A stretch of DNA of 47,731 nt from Seison nebaliae (lineage: Eukaryota; Rotifera; Pararotatoria; Seisonacea; Seisonidae), in contig JALJEE010001888.1 of NCBI GenBank assembly GCA_023231475.1, positions 1 to 47,731 of the forward strand, in the 5' to 3' direction. A model generated the notes under the pieces. That model was not told the origin of the DNA and made no database searches. It saw nothing but the letters and a program-made list of their open reading frames with translations. Position 1 is the stretch's first letter. Every line of letters begins with the position of its first letter. Shown piece after piece: positions 9,601 through 20,971 of this stretch. A program made the position numbers and the translations under genes.

Positions 9601-12488
9601 AAAATGGTACTCTCGTTATGCTGGACCAAAAAGGTAGTACCTTTAGACCTCGTCCTAGCAGTGCAATGGTTAAACCACATCAAAGTGCTAAATTTGGTTC
9701 CGAAATCACGAAGACTAACTTTGACATTGCTCGTGAAAATAATATTATCATTAAAAAAGGCCAAATTCTTCCAAATAGTAATGTTGGTGTGTCAGGTCAG
9801 AGTGGAAGATACCCCAGTATCACTAATTCATATTTTGGCTTATCACAACCTTCATCTATTCTAGGTTTACAACATCCTAGTGATGACTCAAAAACTTCGA
9901 GCACTGAAAATAGTGCCGGAGACTTAAGTAGCAAAATGGGAATGGGAAGTCTCAGTATAGCAACAGATACCGCACATGGTAGTGGTAGCGCAAGTACAAT
10001 GCGTCCAAGTGATCTTAGTCAATCACAGGGTAGTCGTTGGCAAGATAGTGAAAGTGCTGCAGATCAAAGTAAATCGAGGAAAAGTATTGGAACGCTTCCA
10101 AACCCTAATGCGGATATGAATCAAATTATACAAGGGTCCAGCGCACAGTTGAATGACTTCAGTAAACAAGAAGTGAGTCGTGCAAATGCTGATATATCTG
10201 ATGAACCACGCAGATTAACAAATGTCCATCAACAAAGTGCTAAACCCAAACCAATTAGTGTAGCAGGAGGAAGTAAAAGTGGAAAATCATATATCCAAAA
10301 AACACCCGGTTCATCTAGAACTCAACGAGTTATCATTCAACCACCTTCCAGAGGTTCCAAATTTAGTAACGATATCTCTCGAGGACCATTAGGTCGATCA
10401 AGAGGTTATCCAAGTAAATCACAGACAAGAGCTTTTACTTCTGCACCACCAGATTATCATGAAAATATTATTTCCATTGCTAATCGTGATTCTTCACCAT
10501 CTATGAAGACAGGTAGTAGTAGACCTACCAACTGTTCTTCATTTAGAGATCCCAGTTCGGCCTATAACCAAGGTAGTTTATCAACACCATCAAAGAAGTC
10601 GACATATCTAAAACCACACATTTTTAGTAAACGAAGTCACATTCCACAATTCAATATGTATGCCCAACCAACCAAATATGTTAGTAGAGAACGATGTGAA
10701 TCTCCATGTTCTCCTCGACCCAGATCTCCGAACGATTATTTAGTTGAATTTTCCAAAGCTACCAGACCATTAACAACAATACAAGTATATTCTAAAACTT
10801 CATAGTGAACTTCAATAACTAATAACCTCTATATTTAAGCCTGTACCGCAAAAAAATTGCGTGAAAATTGAACCAACGATATGTCAACCGATGCCAAATA
10901 TTAAGTATGAAGCTTTTTATCTACCTCAAACAGTTTAGCTCAAAAAATTTTAATACTCTAATTTTTACTTCGATTATAAATCATGATGATTTTTGAATTT
11001 TAGTCTCCACCTCCGGCAACACCACCACCCAAACCAGTAGAAAAAAAGGAATCGGCAACCGATTTTGCGATGGAATTATTATACGAAGCAACGTCAGTTT
11101 GAATTGTTTATTCCGTTCAATGTTCATGATAAGATTTAGATGCATAATCGAGAGAGTGCTATGGAACAATTAAGAGAGAGATCCGAAAGATTATTAGAAC
11201 TAGCTTCACATGCAAAAGGAGCCGAAAGAGAAAGTCTGATGGCAGATATTCAAAATTTAATGAGAATTTATGAACGAGAAATTAGTCGTCCTAGTAGTGT
11301 TATCTTAAATTATGTTTCCGACGGTAATTTAAAATGATGAATTATATTCAGCATTTTTCTTCAGTAGACACTAAAGTGAAATTTAGTATGCAGCATGCCG
11401 AAGATTTTAATGGGAGATCAAATTCAAACTTGAATCTGGTGCGTAATATTAATAATAAACTACTTCTTTTGAATGATGCCGAACTTCGTTCCACAACATC
11501 TGGAGCTATAGCAAGAGTTCAAATTTTAAGATTACTGTTAAATTTAATTTAAAATTCATTCAATAGAAATTTTCATCCGTGTATTATCCGACAGCCGCTA
11601 ATGCGGTAGACGGAGAAGCATCTCATCGTAAATTGAAACAACCGGAACTCTTGGATAGACCGGAAGTAATGAATACTATTCTAAATGAAATAAAACTCTT
11701 AGAAGAGGAAGTATCGGATAATGAAAGAATTGAAGTTTTCATTTTTAATTCTTCCAAATCGACTGAACTCATTAAAATACTTATAGTTTGATCGAATAAA
11801 TAGTATGAGATTGGTAAATCCAAAAATGAGGACACAATCCCAATTTCTATTAGGCCATATTCAGAAAGAAACGACAGCCGAATTACAATTCTTAGATAAT
11901 ATCAATGATTTAGTTGAACTCGTTAAATGTCTTTATTCAATTCGGATATTTTCATAATTATTCTTGAAATCTTCCCAGGAGAAACAACAATTGGAAGATG
12001 ATAATAGTAAACATCAACTTAATGGATTCATCGACTCAAATGTGATTACTCCAGAAATGACAGTGAGAGAATTAATTATGATGTTAGGAAGCAAATCTCA
12101 AGAGGGGACGAATCCGATTGCATTAAGATTACAAATTGCATCAACAATGCAAGAAGCTTTCGCGCACAACTTACCACTGATGCATGTGCTAATGGATAAG
12201 ATGAAGAGATTCTGCATTTGTCCCGAAGAAATAAATAATGCGAGGATGAATCCATTTATGTCCACCAAAATTAAAGGTAACATACAATTCGGTGGTGCAG
12301 GTGGACGGATGGAGAAAGTCGTCTATTCGAAAAACTCGTTTGGCAATTACGCTTTGATCGAAGGTCAACAAAAACCGATGAGTGTGAAAGAAATGAAAGG
12401 TGTGTTACATTCAATGAAGAAACAAGGTATTGACGGACTCCGATTACTTGACGATAATGAAGTTTTTATTATAAAGAAAAACGATTAA
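6681..12488 (+). CDS. Large repeat protein with helical C-terminus, function unknown
   Basis: Eight exons (6681-10784, 10840-10932, 11004-11096, 11140-11323, 11365-11516, 11567-11734, 11787-11921, 11979-12488) join in frame into about 1812 residues. The first exon alone has 1368 codons. Residues 1-190 contain scattered Cys; 190-430 are Ser/Arg/Tyr-rich, probably disordered, with repeated RPSG/LRPS motifs; 440-1019 hold thirteen tandem ~45-residue units; 1020-1360 are Ser-rich. The small exons add a proline stretch (SPPPATPPPKP) and then about 380 residues with heptad-like helices and no low complexity, ending GLRLLDDNEVFIIKKND. No signal peptide or membrane segment is evident. I do not recognise the family. 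A structural or cytoskeletal scaffold is a guess from composition only. The join across 10784/10840 rests on phase-0 splicing and a continuous open frame; the alternative is a separate gene starting inside 10.8-11.2 kb. Confidence 0.7.
7998..9737 (+). repeat. Thirteen in-frame ~135-bp repeats (45 residues each)
   Basis: Within the first exon of the large gene the protein repeats a 45-residue unit thirteen times, with two units of 43. The unit core is NGTxVMLDQKGSVFQPxPSG, followed by a variable pair, RPHQSAKFG, and a linker ending in AQK. Units 4-7 (about 8400-8895) are the most alike at DNA level, with near-identical stretches, which suggests recent duplication in the middle of the array; outer units have drifted, and a degenerate fourteenth (NNIIIKKGQ) follows. 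Period and reading frame are preserved throughout, so the array is under coding constraint. Confidence 0.93.
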
Positions 12489-13336
12489 ACTTCACCAATT
12501 CTTCTCAAACTCTTTGTGAACCTTCAAATTTCGAGTTTATTATTCTTTATATTTGACAATTTTTACGAAGAATAAATTTAAAATTAAAATTGTATAAAAT
12601 TCCGATTTATTTATTCAGTCATGAAAATTCATTCACGAATAAATTACTTAATAAAAGACGATAATTATATTGTGCCAGAAAGGGAATCGTAAAATTAAAA
12701 AAAAACTTTGTTTTTAATTATTTCTTTTAATGAAAATCGCTTTAATTTGGAATGATATCATGAGGCATTAGAAAAAATTAAAAGTTTTGAAAGTGTTGTT
12801 TATGAATAAAGAAGTGAGAAAGAAGAAGAAAAAGAAGAAGACCGATTAAAGATGCATTGGGAGGAGACCACTAATCGGAATTGGAATTAGAAAACAATGA
12901 GAAGTAAATGAAAAATGAGAAAATAAAGAAAGATGACGAATCAGTACAATTTGTTCATTGAATAATGATGATGATGAAAATCGGAAAGAGGAACGGATAT
13001 GAACAATTTCCAACAACAATGAAGCACATCAATAACTAGTAGAAAGGAGGAATAATGTAGAAGAAGGTAACTTCCGATGAATCCAGATAAATTCAAATTT
13101 AATCAGGTTGACGTCAATATCGAGCTGCTTATCGTTTTCGCATTCCATCTACTCTTCACCTACTGTGTATCAATCTGCTGTAAATATGAATCTTCGGAAA
13201 AATGGAAAATTTCCATCTTTCCTCTCACAGCCCATATCATGACGACAAGTAATATTTATCATGCTTCATTCCAATCATATTTATCTTCTTTTCATATTCT
13301 CTTCTTTCTTCTCATCGAATTCGAGAACAACCAACG
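12489..13336. other. Intergenic region, no convincing gene
   Basis: AT- and GA-rich sequence after the stop of the large gene. A likely poly(A) signal GAATAAA lies at 12569-12575. There is a purine-rich stretch (AAGAAGAAGAAAAAGAAGAAG) near 12820-12840. A 105-codon frame at 13077-13394 has no family resemblance and an unlikely composition; I do not call it. Confidence 0.4.
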
Positions 13337-13509
13337 ATGGATCATAGTCAGAGTTTTCAAGCTGATCGAGTTACACGAATTCGTGCCAGAATGATCGGTC
13401 TATTGTTTTAACTCGTTGATTTTTGATGAGCTGGTAGACGGGAACAAATGAGACAACGATATGTCGGTGCAATCATCGATAAAGAAAGAGAATTCTTTCA
13501 ACAATATTA
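13337..13509 (+). CDS. Possible small two-exon gene, helical basic protein
   Basis: A frame starting ATG at 13337 (MDHSQSFQADRVTRIRARM) is interrupted near 13383-13430 and continues as GRREQMRQRYVGAIIDKEREFFQQY to a TAA at 13507-13509, giving roughly 50-55 residues. The break must be an intron: donors at 13383 (48 nt) or 13398 (33 nt) both keep the frame. The pattern of paired arginines followed by a helix with E..FF resembles small microtubule-inner proteins of cilia such as CFAP141, but that is only a likeness of pattern. Alternatively GTGCAATC at 13466 is a donor that splices to the exon at 13579. Confidence 0.3.
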
Positions 13510-13578
13510 ACTTTCCTTTCGTCTTTTAACATCTCCCCCACACACATCTCTCCTCACGACTATCCTCAAATTGTTTCA

Positions 13579-15602
13579 GAATCTCATCGATCGTCAATTT
13601 CTTCGATTCATCATCGTCTTCCTCGTCGTCATAGTAGCTTGGAAGCTGCTGTTAAGTCAGGCCATTTGATGAATAGATACATCCGCTCGTCAACATCATC
13701 ATTTATCCAACATTTGGCGTTGATGTCTTCTGGGGAGGAGAAAGTGAAGGAAATTTTTTTTTCAAAAATTTATATTTTATTTCGATCGACAATAAAAAAA
13801 AGAATGGAGAGAAAGAAATTTTTGATTCTTCACAAGTAAATTGACATTAGTTCCCAATCGAAGTGAAAGTGGAATGATGGGAGGGAATTGATGATTTTGG
13901 TTTGTCGAACGTCATCGATAAATGACATCGAAACAATTTCCGGACATATCACTTAATAAAGTTATTAATAACTTCTGGAAAATGTGGAAAGGAGAAAATG
14001 GTGACTGATCATCAATAATATTGTTCCACTACTTAACGAATCGATTGAATTGTTTTACAGCCAAGTCTCTGTTTTTTACCAGTTTCAATGATGATTGGAA
14101 GAAATAATAATGGAAATTGTGGACAGGTTCGTCGTTGTCGTCTCATGTCGGAAAAGTAATGAGATGAATCGATTATTCGTCATCCACTTCCATTTGTCTG
14201 TTAACGTTCCTTCGAGTGTTGGGATGACAGTGTTGATGTTTACTGTTAATTAGAATAAATTATTATCTGAACACAACAATAATTTATTTGGAGTGGAAAG
14301 AAGTCAACTAATAATTAGATGTGAAGGTGTCTGATGAGGGTAGCTTTCAATCAGCCGTTGAAACGGCTGCAGATCGATGAGAAGGGAAAGTAATAAATTA
14401 TCGATCATACAATAAAGAGGAGGCGAAGTGATTTCGGATAAATAACAATGATGTGACAGTTGATGTAGGACATATGTAATAGAAAGTCACATCCTCATTT
14501 GATGGAAGACAGGTACTGATTACCAGAAAAAAAGAAGCATATTAATCATTTTCACCTTTCGCACATTCTCTTCATTCCCTCCCAACATATAATTGAGACA
14601 ATTGTGATAGGTGTTTTCAGCCAAATCACCATTCTTATTCTCTTCTAATATCTCTAGTAATGTCGATGATAAATTTCGGCTAGGTTCTGTCTTCACAACT
14701 TTTCTTAAATTTCTTCATCATTTCACTTTTTCTTACCAAATTTATCAATCATTCGACTTGACTGTTGAGAGGTGAAGAGAAATAGAAATGTATTAAATAT
14801 GTAAATAATCCACGAACCTTACATCACAGGAACAGATCGCTCCTTTTATCTACCAACAAACTTTTAAGCTCCTTCAATTTGTACACTCAACACTTTCTTC
14901 TTCCTACCAACAAAACGATCAGACTCTTAAATTAAGTCTCTTAATTCATATCATGTTTTTGTTTGAGTTGACATATCGAGAAGAAAGTGGTGGTCATTGG
15001 AAAAGGAATGATAAAGAATAAATATTAAACGGAGTGATGGGGACGATAATAATGTTGATGACTATGATGATGATGATGATGATGATGATGTAGGAGAAGT
15101 AGTAACTGTCCTTTTTAATTGTGCATGACATAAGAGACAGTTCCGAGTACCGTCATACATTTCATTCCAACGGTGAATTATTTGAAATGGACGATTTTGA
15201 ATTAATCTTTCAGTTGTTTATCTACATAAAATTTTATAGTTTTCCTGTTTCACCCAAATCATTGTACGTAGGTGTTGGTCAGGGGAGACGTGATGATAAA
15301 GAAATATGTCGAGTTGTATCCGTTCTATTCCTCATATATCAGTTCTCTTTCTTTTCTCTTAAATAATATTTCGAATTGAGGGAAAGTCTGAATAGATCAG
15401 TCGAATCGAGCATCAATAAACAGAATCAATTATCTCTGTTGATTATCTATTTACCTCAATTTCGATTGTTCACATCAGACTCGTATTAACGATAGATTAC
15501 CATTCTTTTATTAAGTAGGCGCATCTCAGTCTGGTGCGAAAAGATATACGATCCCATTCGAAGAAGACGCTAATCCGCCGACCAATCTTCCTATTATTTT
15601 GA
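13579..15602 (+). CDS. Chain of candidate small exons, probably 5' part of the zinc-finger gene
   Basis: Four short open segments are each preceded by a pyrimidine-AG and bounded by a usable GT: 13579-13743 (SHRSSISSIHHRLPRR...), 14061 to about 14125 (PSLCFLPVSMMIGRNNNGNCGQ), 14621-14683 (KSPFLFSSNISSNVDDKFRL, donor GTTCTG) and 15519-15602 (ASQSGAKRYTIPFEEDANPP, donor GTTCTG). The last two join each other in phase 1, and the last also joins in phase 1 to an acceptor at 16407 that runs in frame into the zinc-finger ORF. The exact end of the second segment is unresolved. Sequence and composition look coding, but I recognise no domain. Introns of 300-830 nt here would be unusually long for this window. 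Confidence 0.35.
14352..14369. repeat. Perfect 8-bp inverted repeat with 2-nt spacer
   Basis: CAGCCGTT-GA-AACGGCTG lies in otherwise AT-rich sequence. Its GC content stands out from the surroundings. It could be a dimeric transcription-factor site upstream of the zinc-finger gene, or chance; with only a 2-nt loop it is a poor RNA hairpin. Confidence 0.4.
15064..15091. repeat. (ATG)n microsatellite
   Basis: About nine uninterrupted copies of ATG/GAT in a non-coding stretch upstream of the zinc-finger gene. No frame through it is otherwise coding. Confidence 0.85.
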
Positions 15603-16427
15603 GTTCTGATGTTCTTATCAAATTAATATGATTGGATATTCTTTCCATTTCATCTTTCCTTACTCGAAAAAATGGAAATTTTAAATATTTTACATTTTTT
15701 TATTTTCTTCTTTTTTCCTGATAAGTTTTTTAAATAAAGTTCATTTTTATCTCTCGTGCAAGAAGTGTTTAAAGGTCCCCTACTCACTCCAAGTCGTAAG
15801 GAGAAAGTTTTCTTTAATGACGTTCGACTATAAAGAAAGTTGTTCCATTAATTTTACTTATTTGTTGAGGACGGATAAATGTTTGATAAAATGTTTCTGT
15901 TCATCTGACATGATAGAAGAAGGGGAGGCAGCTGAATGAAAAGGAAAAGTGAAATATGAAGAAATAGAATTGAAAGGAAAATTCTTTCACTTGGAATAAG
16001 GAGATCAAATAAATATTTTCTTTCATTTACACCGACACATTCCGATTTGATAAGAAAAGTAGTGCATCAAATCTAGAGTGTCGCTTTATCAAAACTATAC
16101 AGAAAGGTTGTCCGTCTGGAAGGGTTGAAAGGGAAATCATTTACTATCATTCTCCTACATATGTTCAATGAGTGAAAGAGCGAGAAGATTAAGAAGTTGA
16201 AAGAGGAAAATTCTGATTAATCGGAAACGTTTAACGGGACGAAAGAACACAAGTGTTTTACTTATCAAATTATAAATTCATCATATAAACACGAGGTAGA
16301 ATTGATTGAATTAAAAAAATTTTTGATTTTTCTCAATTTAAATTCCTAATTCATTTAGTCATCATTCCCTCTCCCTCATCATCCTCCATATTCATATAGA
16401 GTTACAGATTGCCGTATTGAATCGCTT

Positions 16428-18458
16428 ATGATGAACGACTATTCAACGACGGACAAAGAGAATATTAATGGAACGAAATCATTAGACTCACCTCAACCTA
16501 CGCATCACAGTCACGAATGCCAAATTGACGAATCGAAATGGTTGAAAAGTGAATCAATCGAATCTATTGAATCCATAACGAGAGAGCGCATCGAAAATAG
16601 TCGACAACAATATTTGACCAGTAATAATAATACTCACAACATTCTCCACGAAAAGCAACAACAAGAGAATCAATATCAACCATCACAACAATATCAAATT
16701 AATCAATTTGACCCGACGAAAGATGAGTCGGAAATGGTTAATGTTAATGATGTTAATGAGAATGAAGGAATTAATTCCGACGATATCGTCTGTGAACACG
16801 AAGAGACGAAAGTGGATAAAATTAATGGGGGAAATGAACTGAAAAATTCAAATAGTTTCTCCATTCAAAATTTATTGAATGATTCAAAAAATCAGGAAAG
16901 TCTCGATCCACAAAATGAGACGATCCGTTGGATGACATCAAACGATTTATCTCGATTAGATGATTCTGGTTTATCGTCAGTGGAAGCGAGTTTACGAATC
17001 TCCTTACAGAAAAAAGAGCAGACGAATAAAGTGATTAATAAGAATGCGAGTGATAAAGGTAGTCCAGATTCAGCGATCTCTTCTACCTCCTCTCAGAAAG
17101 AAGATGGTAATCTATTGTCCAAACCATCTTCTCCAATTAGCATTGTTCGAAATAAACGGAAATGTAGCAAAGATCAAATTCAGCGAATGTTACCATCGAA
17201 ACAAGTCTGTTTACCCAAAGATCAAATCGCCAATTGTGACGATCAATCGATGAATATGGAAACGCCAACATCGAATAAGACGACGAACGATGAGAGTTTG
17301 AGAGGAAAAAATTTCGATAATTTACTTCAAATTGTTCAATCGCTTATCAATAATAATAATAAAAATAAAATATGTTCACAACAATTACAATCACAACAAG
17401 AAACGCCACTACCAAAAATGTTCCCAAAAATGATGATCGAAAATGTTGAAGGTAATGAAACGATAAATAAAACTCTGTTGTCACAACCAAATCAAAAAGA
17501 TTTAATTGGTAAAATCATTAAAGAATTCTCACGAAATCAAATTGGCAATGCAGAGAAATCGAAACTCGAATCGACACAATTAGCAGATCAACAACAACAA
17601 CAACAACAATTGAGACTGTTACAAAATTCGATTGTGAAAACATTAACGGAACGAAATAACTCTACTCAATCTCATAATATGATCAATAACAACAACAATA
17701 ATAATAATAATAATGGAACAACAAATGTATTATTGAAAATTATCGAAACATTCAAAGAGCGACAACATCAGAAAAATCAGAATATTCATCATTCAAATTG
17801 TCAAGCATATAATCAAATTCATAATAATATGACGCAACATCATTTCAATTATTCCTTCTTAAAATTTCCACCACAATTCCAACAGCAACAACAACAACAA
17901 CCAGTAATTAATCCAAAATCATTTTCGTCAATGGCTCATCTTCTCTCGAATGCGTTACAAGGAAAGAAAGTTGAAACATCTTCGTCGTCCTCCGTTTCTT
18001 CCAATGGAAATGAACAAATGAATTTGGAGAAGAATTCGAATGAGGATAATGACGAGAATCAGATAGAGAATGATAATATCAATTTCGATTCACAACATCC
18101 ATCCTCTTCAACTACTGCGAATCGAACAGGAGAATTATGTTCGTCCTCATCATCTCAAAGGAACTTCGAATGTCCTCATTGCAACAAGAAATTTCCTCGC
18201 TTAGCCAATTTGACTAGACATCTTCGTGTGCATACCGGTGAGCAACCATATGTCTGTCAACTTTGTGGCCGCGCCTTCTCAATCTCATCTAATCTACAAC
18301 GACACATTCGCAACATACATCAACGAGAGAAACCATTCGCTTGTGGATTCTGCGAACGACGTTTCGCTCAACACGGCAATTTAGCTCGTCATCATATGAG
18401 ACATTTGAAACGAGAACAGAAGTATATGGTGCAGAAGAACAACAATTTATCTGAATAG
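16428..18458 (+). CDS. MECOM: MECOM/EVI1 (Hamlet, EGL-43) type three-finger transcription factor
   Basis: The frame encodes 676 residues from this ATG and is open upstream to an acceptor at 16407, so it may be the last exon of a longer gene. Residues 1-575 are Asn/Gln/Ser-rich with poly-Q (about 385-390, 485-492) and poly-N tracts. Three C2H2 fingers lie at the C-terminus (from about residue 580): [40 protein letters not shown] and [20 protein letters not shown], with linkers HTGEQPY and HQREKPF. The finger order, the [14 protein letters not shown] string and the linkers match the C-terminal cluster of EVI1/PRDM16 and its orthologues Hamlet and EGL-43, which regulate neural and gonadal cell fate. 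Neither the N-terminal finger array nor a PR domain is visible, and I see no clear PLDLS-type CtBP motif. Confidence 0.85.
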   Translation: MMNDYSTTDKENINGTKSLDSPQPTHHSHECQIDESKWLKSESIESIESITRERIENSRQQYLTSNNNTHNILHEKQQQENQYQPSQQYQINQFDPTKDESEMVNVNDVNENEGINSDDIVCEHEETKVDKINGGNELKNSNSFSIQNLLNDSKNQESLDPQNETIRWMTSNDLSRLDDSGLSSVEASLRISLQKKEQTNKVINKNASDKGSPDSAISSTSSQKEDGNLLSKPSSPISIVRNKRKCSKDQIQRMLPSKQVCLPKDQIANCDDQSMNMETPTSNKTTNDESLRGKNFDNLLQIVQSLINNNNKNKICSQQLQSQQETPLPKMFPKMMIENVEGNETINKTLLSQPNQKDLIGKIIKEFSRNQIGNAEKSKLESTQLADQQQQQQQLRLLQNSIVKTLTERNNSTQSHNMINNNNNNNNNNGTTNVLLKIIETFKERQHQKNQNIHHSNCQAYNQIHNNMTQHHFNYSFLKFPPQFQQQQQQQPVINPKSFSSMAHLLSNALQGKKVETSSSSSVSSNGNEQMNLEKNSNEDNDENQIENDNINFDSQHPSSSTTANRTGELCSSSSSQRNFECPHCNKKFPRLANLTRHLRVHTGEQPYVCQLCGRAFSISSNLQRHIRNIHQREKPFACGFCERRFAQHGNLARHHMRHLKREQKYMVQKNNNLSE

Positions 18459-19314
18459 ATTAACATTATCTCATCTTATGAACTAAATGAATAATTTCAC
18501 AATTTTCCTCTCAACTTTCTCTCTTTCTCTCTTCATCCTTTTCTTTTTCCATTTCACTTCCGTTTTTCCCAGTTTAAATTTCTGCAATCAACAAACTTCT
18601 CTGACGATGAACCAGATGATATCATTAGTCTATCGATTATATAGTTCTTCTAAAAGATCACATAACAATCGAAGTTTCACTCAGAATTGTCTGATAGTAA
18701 ACTCAAAAATTCTCTCTTATTCTTTTCATTTCCATCAAATCGATATTGATTATTTGATTTGGTAGATATTTCTTTCATTTCTTTTATTATCAATCAATCA
18801 ATTATCTTTCAATGAATTAAATAAACATATTTTCTTAATTTTCATTAAATTTTTCAGTTTAGGAAATTTATTCGGCTATTTTTAGAGAAAATGAAAAAAC
18901 GGAATTTTTTTTTCACTTTTCTTTTATTTTAAACACATGAATGATAATAACTGAATAGTGGACCTTTTTCGCTTCTTTTTTGTTTTCCAAAAGTGATAAT
19001 TGAAAAAAATGTTGTTGATCTAAAAGAATGTTGTTGATCGAAAAAGTATGAGATGAAAACTCATCAATTGATCAATTGGTCAATCAATAAAAATCGGCAA
19101 TTAACGCAATTCACTGTTGCATTTAAAAGGTATAGTTCAAAATTCTCAATCAATTTATACTTTTTAAAGTAGAAAGTTTCTACTGAATAGTTAAATTTCG
19201 GGAATATTTTTCAATTAAAGATCAGAAGATGATAACCATATATAAAAAAGAAGATTTGATGATAATGCGTTATCACTATATTTTCTACTAATATGTCAAT
19301 TGTATCGTTTGTAG
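18459..19314. other. Intergenic region after the zinc-finger gene
   Basis: AT-rich 3' flank. A likely poly(A) signal AATAAA occurs at about 18819-18824. A 92-codon frame at 18487-18765 begins right after the stop and is rich in Phe, Leu and Ser, as expected from T-rich DNA; I do not call it. An imperfect repeat of GTTGTTGATC lies near 19010-19040. Confidence 0.45.
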
Positions 19315-19716
19315 GTCTAGAGGAAACGACATCTTAGTCTTGGATGAAAGGTATTATTTTTATAAGAGGAAGATATACCATTCGGGAAGCACAGCGTGGA
19401 TTTGCAGTCGAAGGAAAACTGAAAAATGCAAAGTGCAATATGCTTAACGGAAGAAAAAAAAAACAAGACGATAAATCATGAACATTCTCATGGGCCTAGT
19501 GAATTGGAAGTCAAAAAATTGAAGGCGAAGAATCAACTATCTAAAGCATGTCAGACAATAGGGGAAACTCCTTCATCAATTTTCGCAAGAACTTTAGGGA
19601 AGGAAGACGAAGAAGTTCAGAAAACATTTGGAAGAATTTCGTTTGTTAAAAGAAACATTAGAAGGAAACAAAGCAAATGGAGATCGGTCGGCAAAGAAAT
19701 ATGTAAATCTAATTAA
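19315..19716 (+). pseudogene. FLYWCH zinc-finger gene fragment with frameshift
   Basis: From an acceptor-like TTTGTAG, one frame reads SRGNDILVLDERYYFYKRKI, then HSGSTAWICSRRKTEKCKVQYA and stops at 19447. A second frame, shifted by one base, carries on at the same place with LTEEKKNKTINHEHSHGPSE and a charged helical tail to a TAA at 19714. Together they form a FLYWCH finger: aromatic core, W.C, C.V, then H.H with the usual spacing, split by a one-base shift near 19445. FLYWCH fingers occur in chromatin proteins and in Mutator-like transposon proteins; the SELEVKKLKAK tail fits the latter. There is no transposase core, so this looks like a decayed fragment. A sequencing error or an unseen tiny intron is possible. 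Confidence 0.6.
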
Positions 19717-19996
19717 AACTTTTTTTAATTTTCAATTTAATTTAAAATTTTTCTAACATTTTTTCTTGAAATAAATTCGATAAATCTAATCATTTTTTTT
19801 TAAATACAATTAATTATTGTGTTTGATTGTCAATTATCGATAAAAATGAGTTTGAAATAGAAATTTATTTTAAGAATTATATTTCATATATATAGATTCT
19901 ATATATAGAGAAAACGATAAATAATGATGACATTGAATATATGCAAATAAACGAGAAAATAATGAAAGGAGCAGCAGAGTATTCTTTTCTTTCAAA
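19717..19996. other. Spacer between FLYWCH fragment and membrin 3' end
   Basis: AT-rich sequence with TATATATAGATTCTATATATAGAG (19887-19910) forming a short AT inverted repeat. On the minus strand this is the 3' flank of the membrin gene. No coding signal. Confidence 0.4.
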
Positions 19997-20808
19997 TTAA
20001 GTGAAATAATAATAGAAGAACAGAACAACAACAACAACAAATATCATTCCCCCAAATAAAATGATTCGATCGCCACTATTTCGACGTTCGATCATTGATA
20101 AGATTGATTGACTCAATCCAATCACTTTCCCCACATCCCACATCTTCCTCCTGACATTCTTCAGAACATCATGTTGATTCCTTAAATTGTGAATGACTTC
20201 TTGACCATGATCAATGAGATTATCTAATTCTTAAAAATTTTTTTTTTGAAATTTTCAAAATTTTTAAATTTTTTAGTAACGTGTATTGGCACCAGCTAAA
20301 CGATCACGATGAACTAGATCATCACCTAACGGAATAGCGATATCGTTGGATGGTTCAAATTGAGTTTGAAGTAATTCGTTCCTTCGTCTAGCTTCCGATC
20401 TCGCCTCTTTTCTTTTCCCCGCAAAATATGAGATATGAGAAAAAGAAAAAAACGAACAAACAATTTACTTTTCATTACTTCCATAGACGTCATATAATGT
20501 CGATGATCGTATTTCAATTGATCGAGTAGCATTTTGAACATTCCTCTTTCCGCCACATTTGACACATTCATTAATTGAGATTGTAATCTCTGTAGATGAT
20601 CAGTGGCGAAATTTCGATTCATTTGTTCGAATTCGATATTTATTCGTTTTAATTCATTCTCCAATTGATGGATTTGATTAGGATTAGCGAGATCACCATC
20701 ATTGTGATAGATGCGAACTAATTCGTCATTTTTCTCTTGATGCCATTCAAGTATTCGTGTAAATTGTGTTTCGAGGAGTTTACTCGCCTGTTTTATCGAA
20801 CGATCCAT
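19997..20808 (-). CDS. GOSR2: Membrin, Golgi SNAP receptor complex member 2 (Qb-SNARE)
   Basis: Three exons, 20808-20469, 20406-20281 and 20229-19997, with introns of 62 and 51 nt, encode 232 residues (human 212). The N-terminal half is the helical regulatory domain (...LLDQLKYDHRHYMTSMEVM); the basic segment ARSEARRRNELLQTQF matches the family. The SNARE motif runs from about residue 155: LIDHGQEVIHNLRNQHDVLK, with the zero-layer glutamine in LRNQ, then KVIGLSQSILSMIERR. A single C-terminal membrane anchor follows (IILFGGMIFVVVVVLFFYYY). Membrin acts in ER-to-Golgi fusion with syntaxin-5, BET1 and SEC22B. It lies 163 bp downstream of USP8 on the same strand, but its upstream sequence has no trans-splice acceptor, so I do not infer an operon. 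Confidence 0.93.
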
Positions 20809-20971
20809 TCAACAAGAAAAATAATGGAGAGAGGAAATTGGAATGAAAGAGAAACAGATGAATTCTAATTTGAAAAAGAAGAAAAATAAAATTGAATTAA
20901 TAATTAAAATCTAAATAATAATTCTTTATCATTTGAAATCGAAGAATGAAATAGAAAGAAATTTTAATCGA

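Noticed and set aside
13077-13394. 105-codon ORF in the sparse region
   Set aside because: Hydrophobic and Phe-rich as expected from T-rich DNA, with no splice or family support; it also overlaps a better-supported small exon.
18487-18765. 92-codon ORF after the zinc-finger gene
   Set aside because: Begins just past the stop codon in T-rich 3' flank; composition is non-specific.
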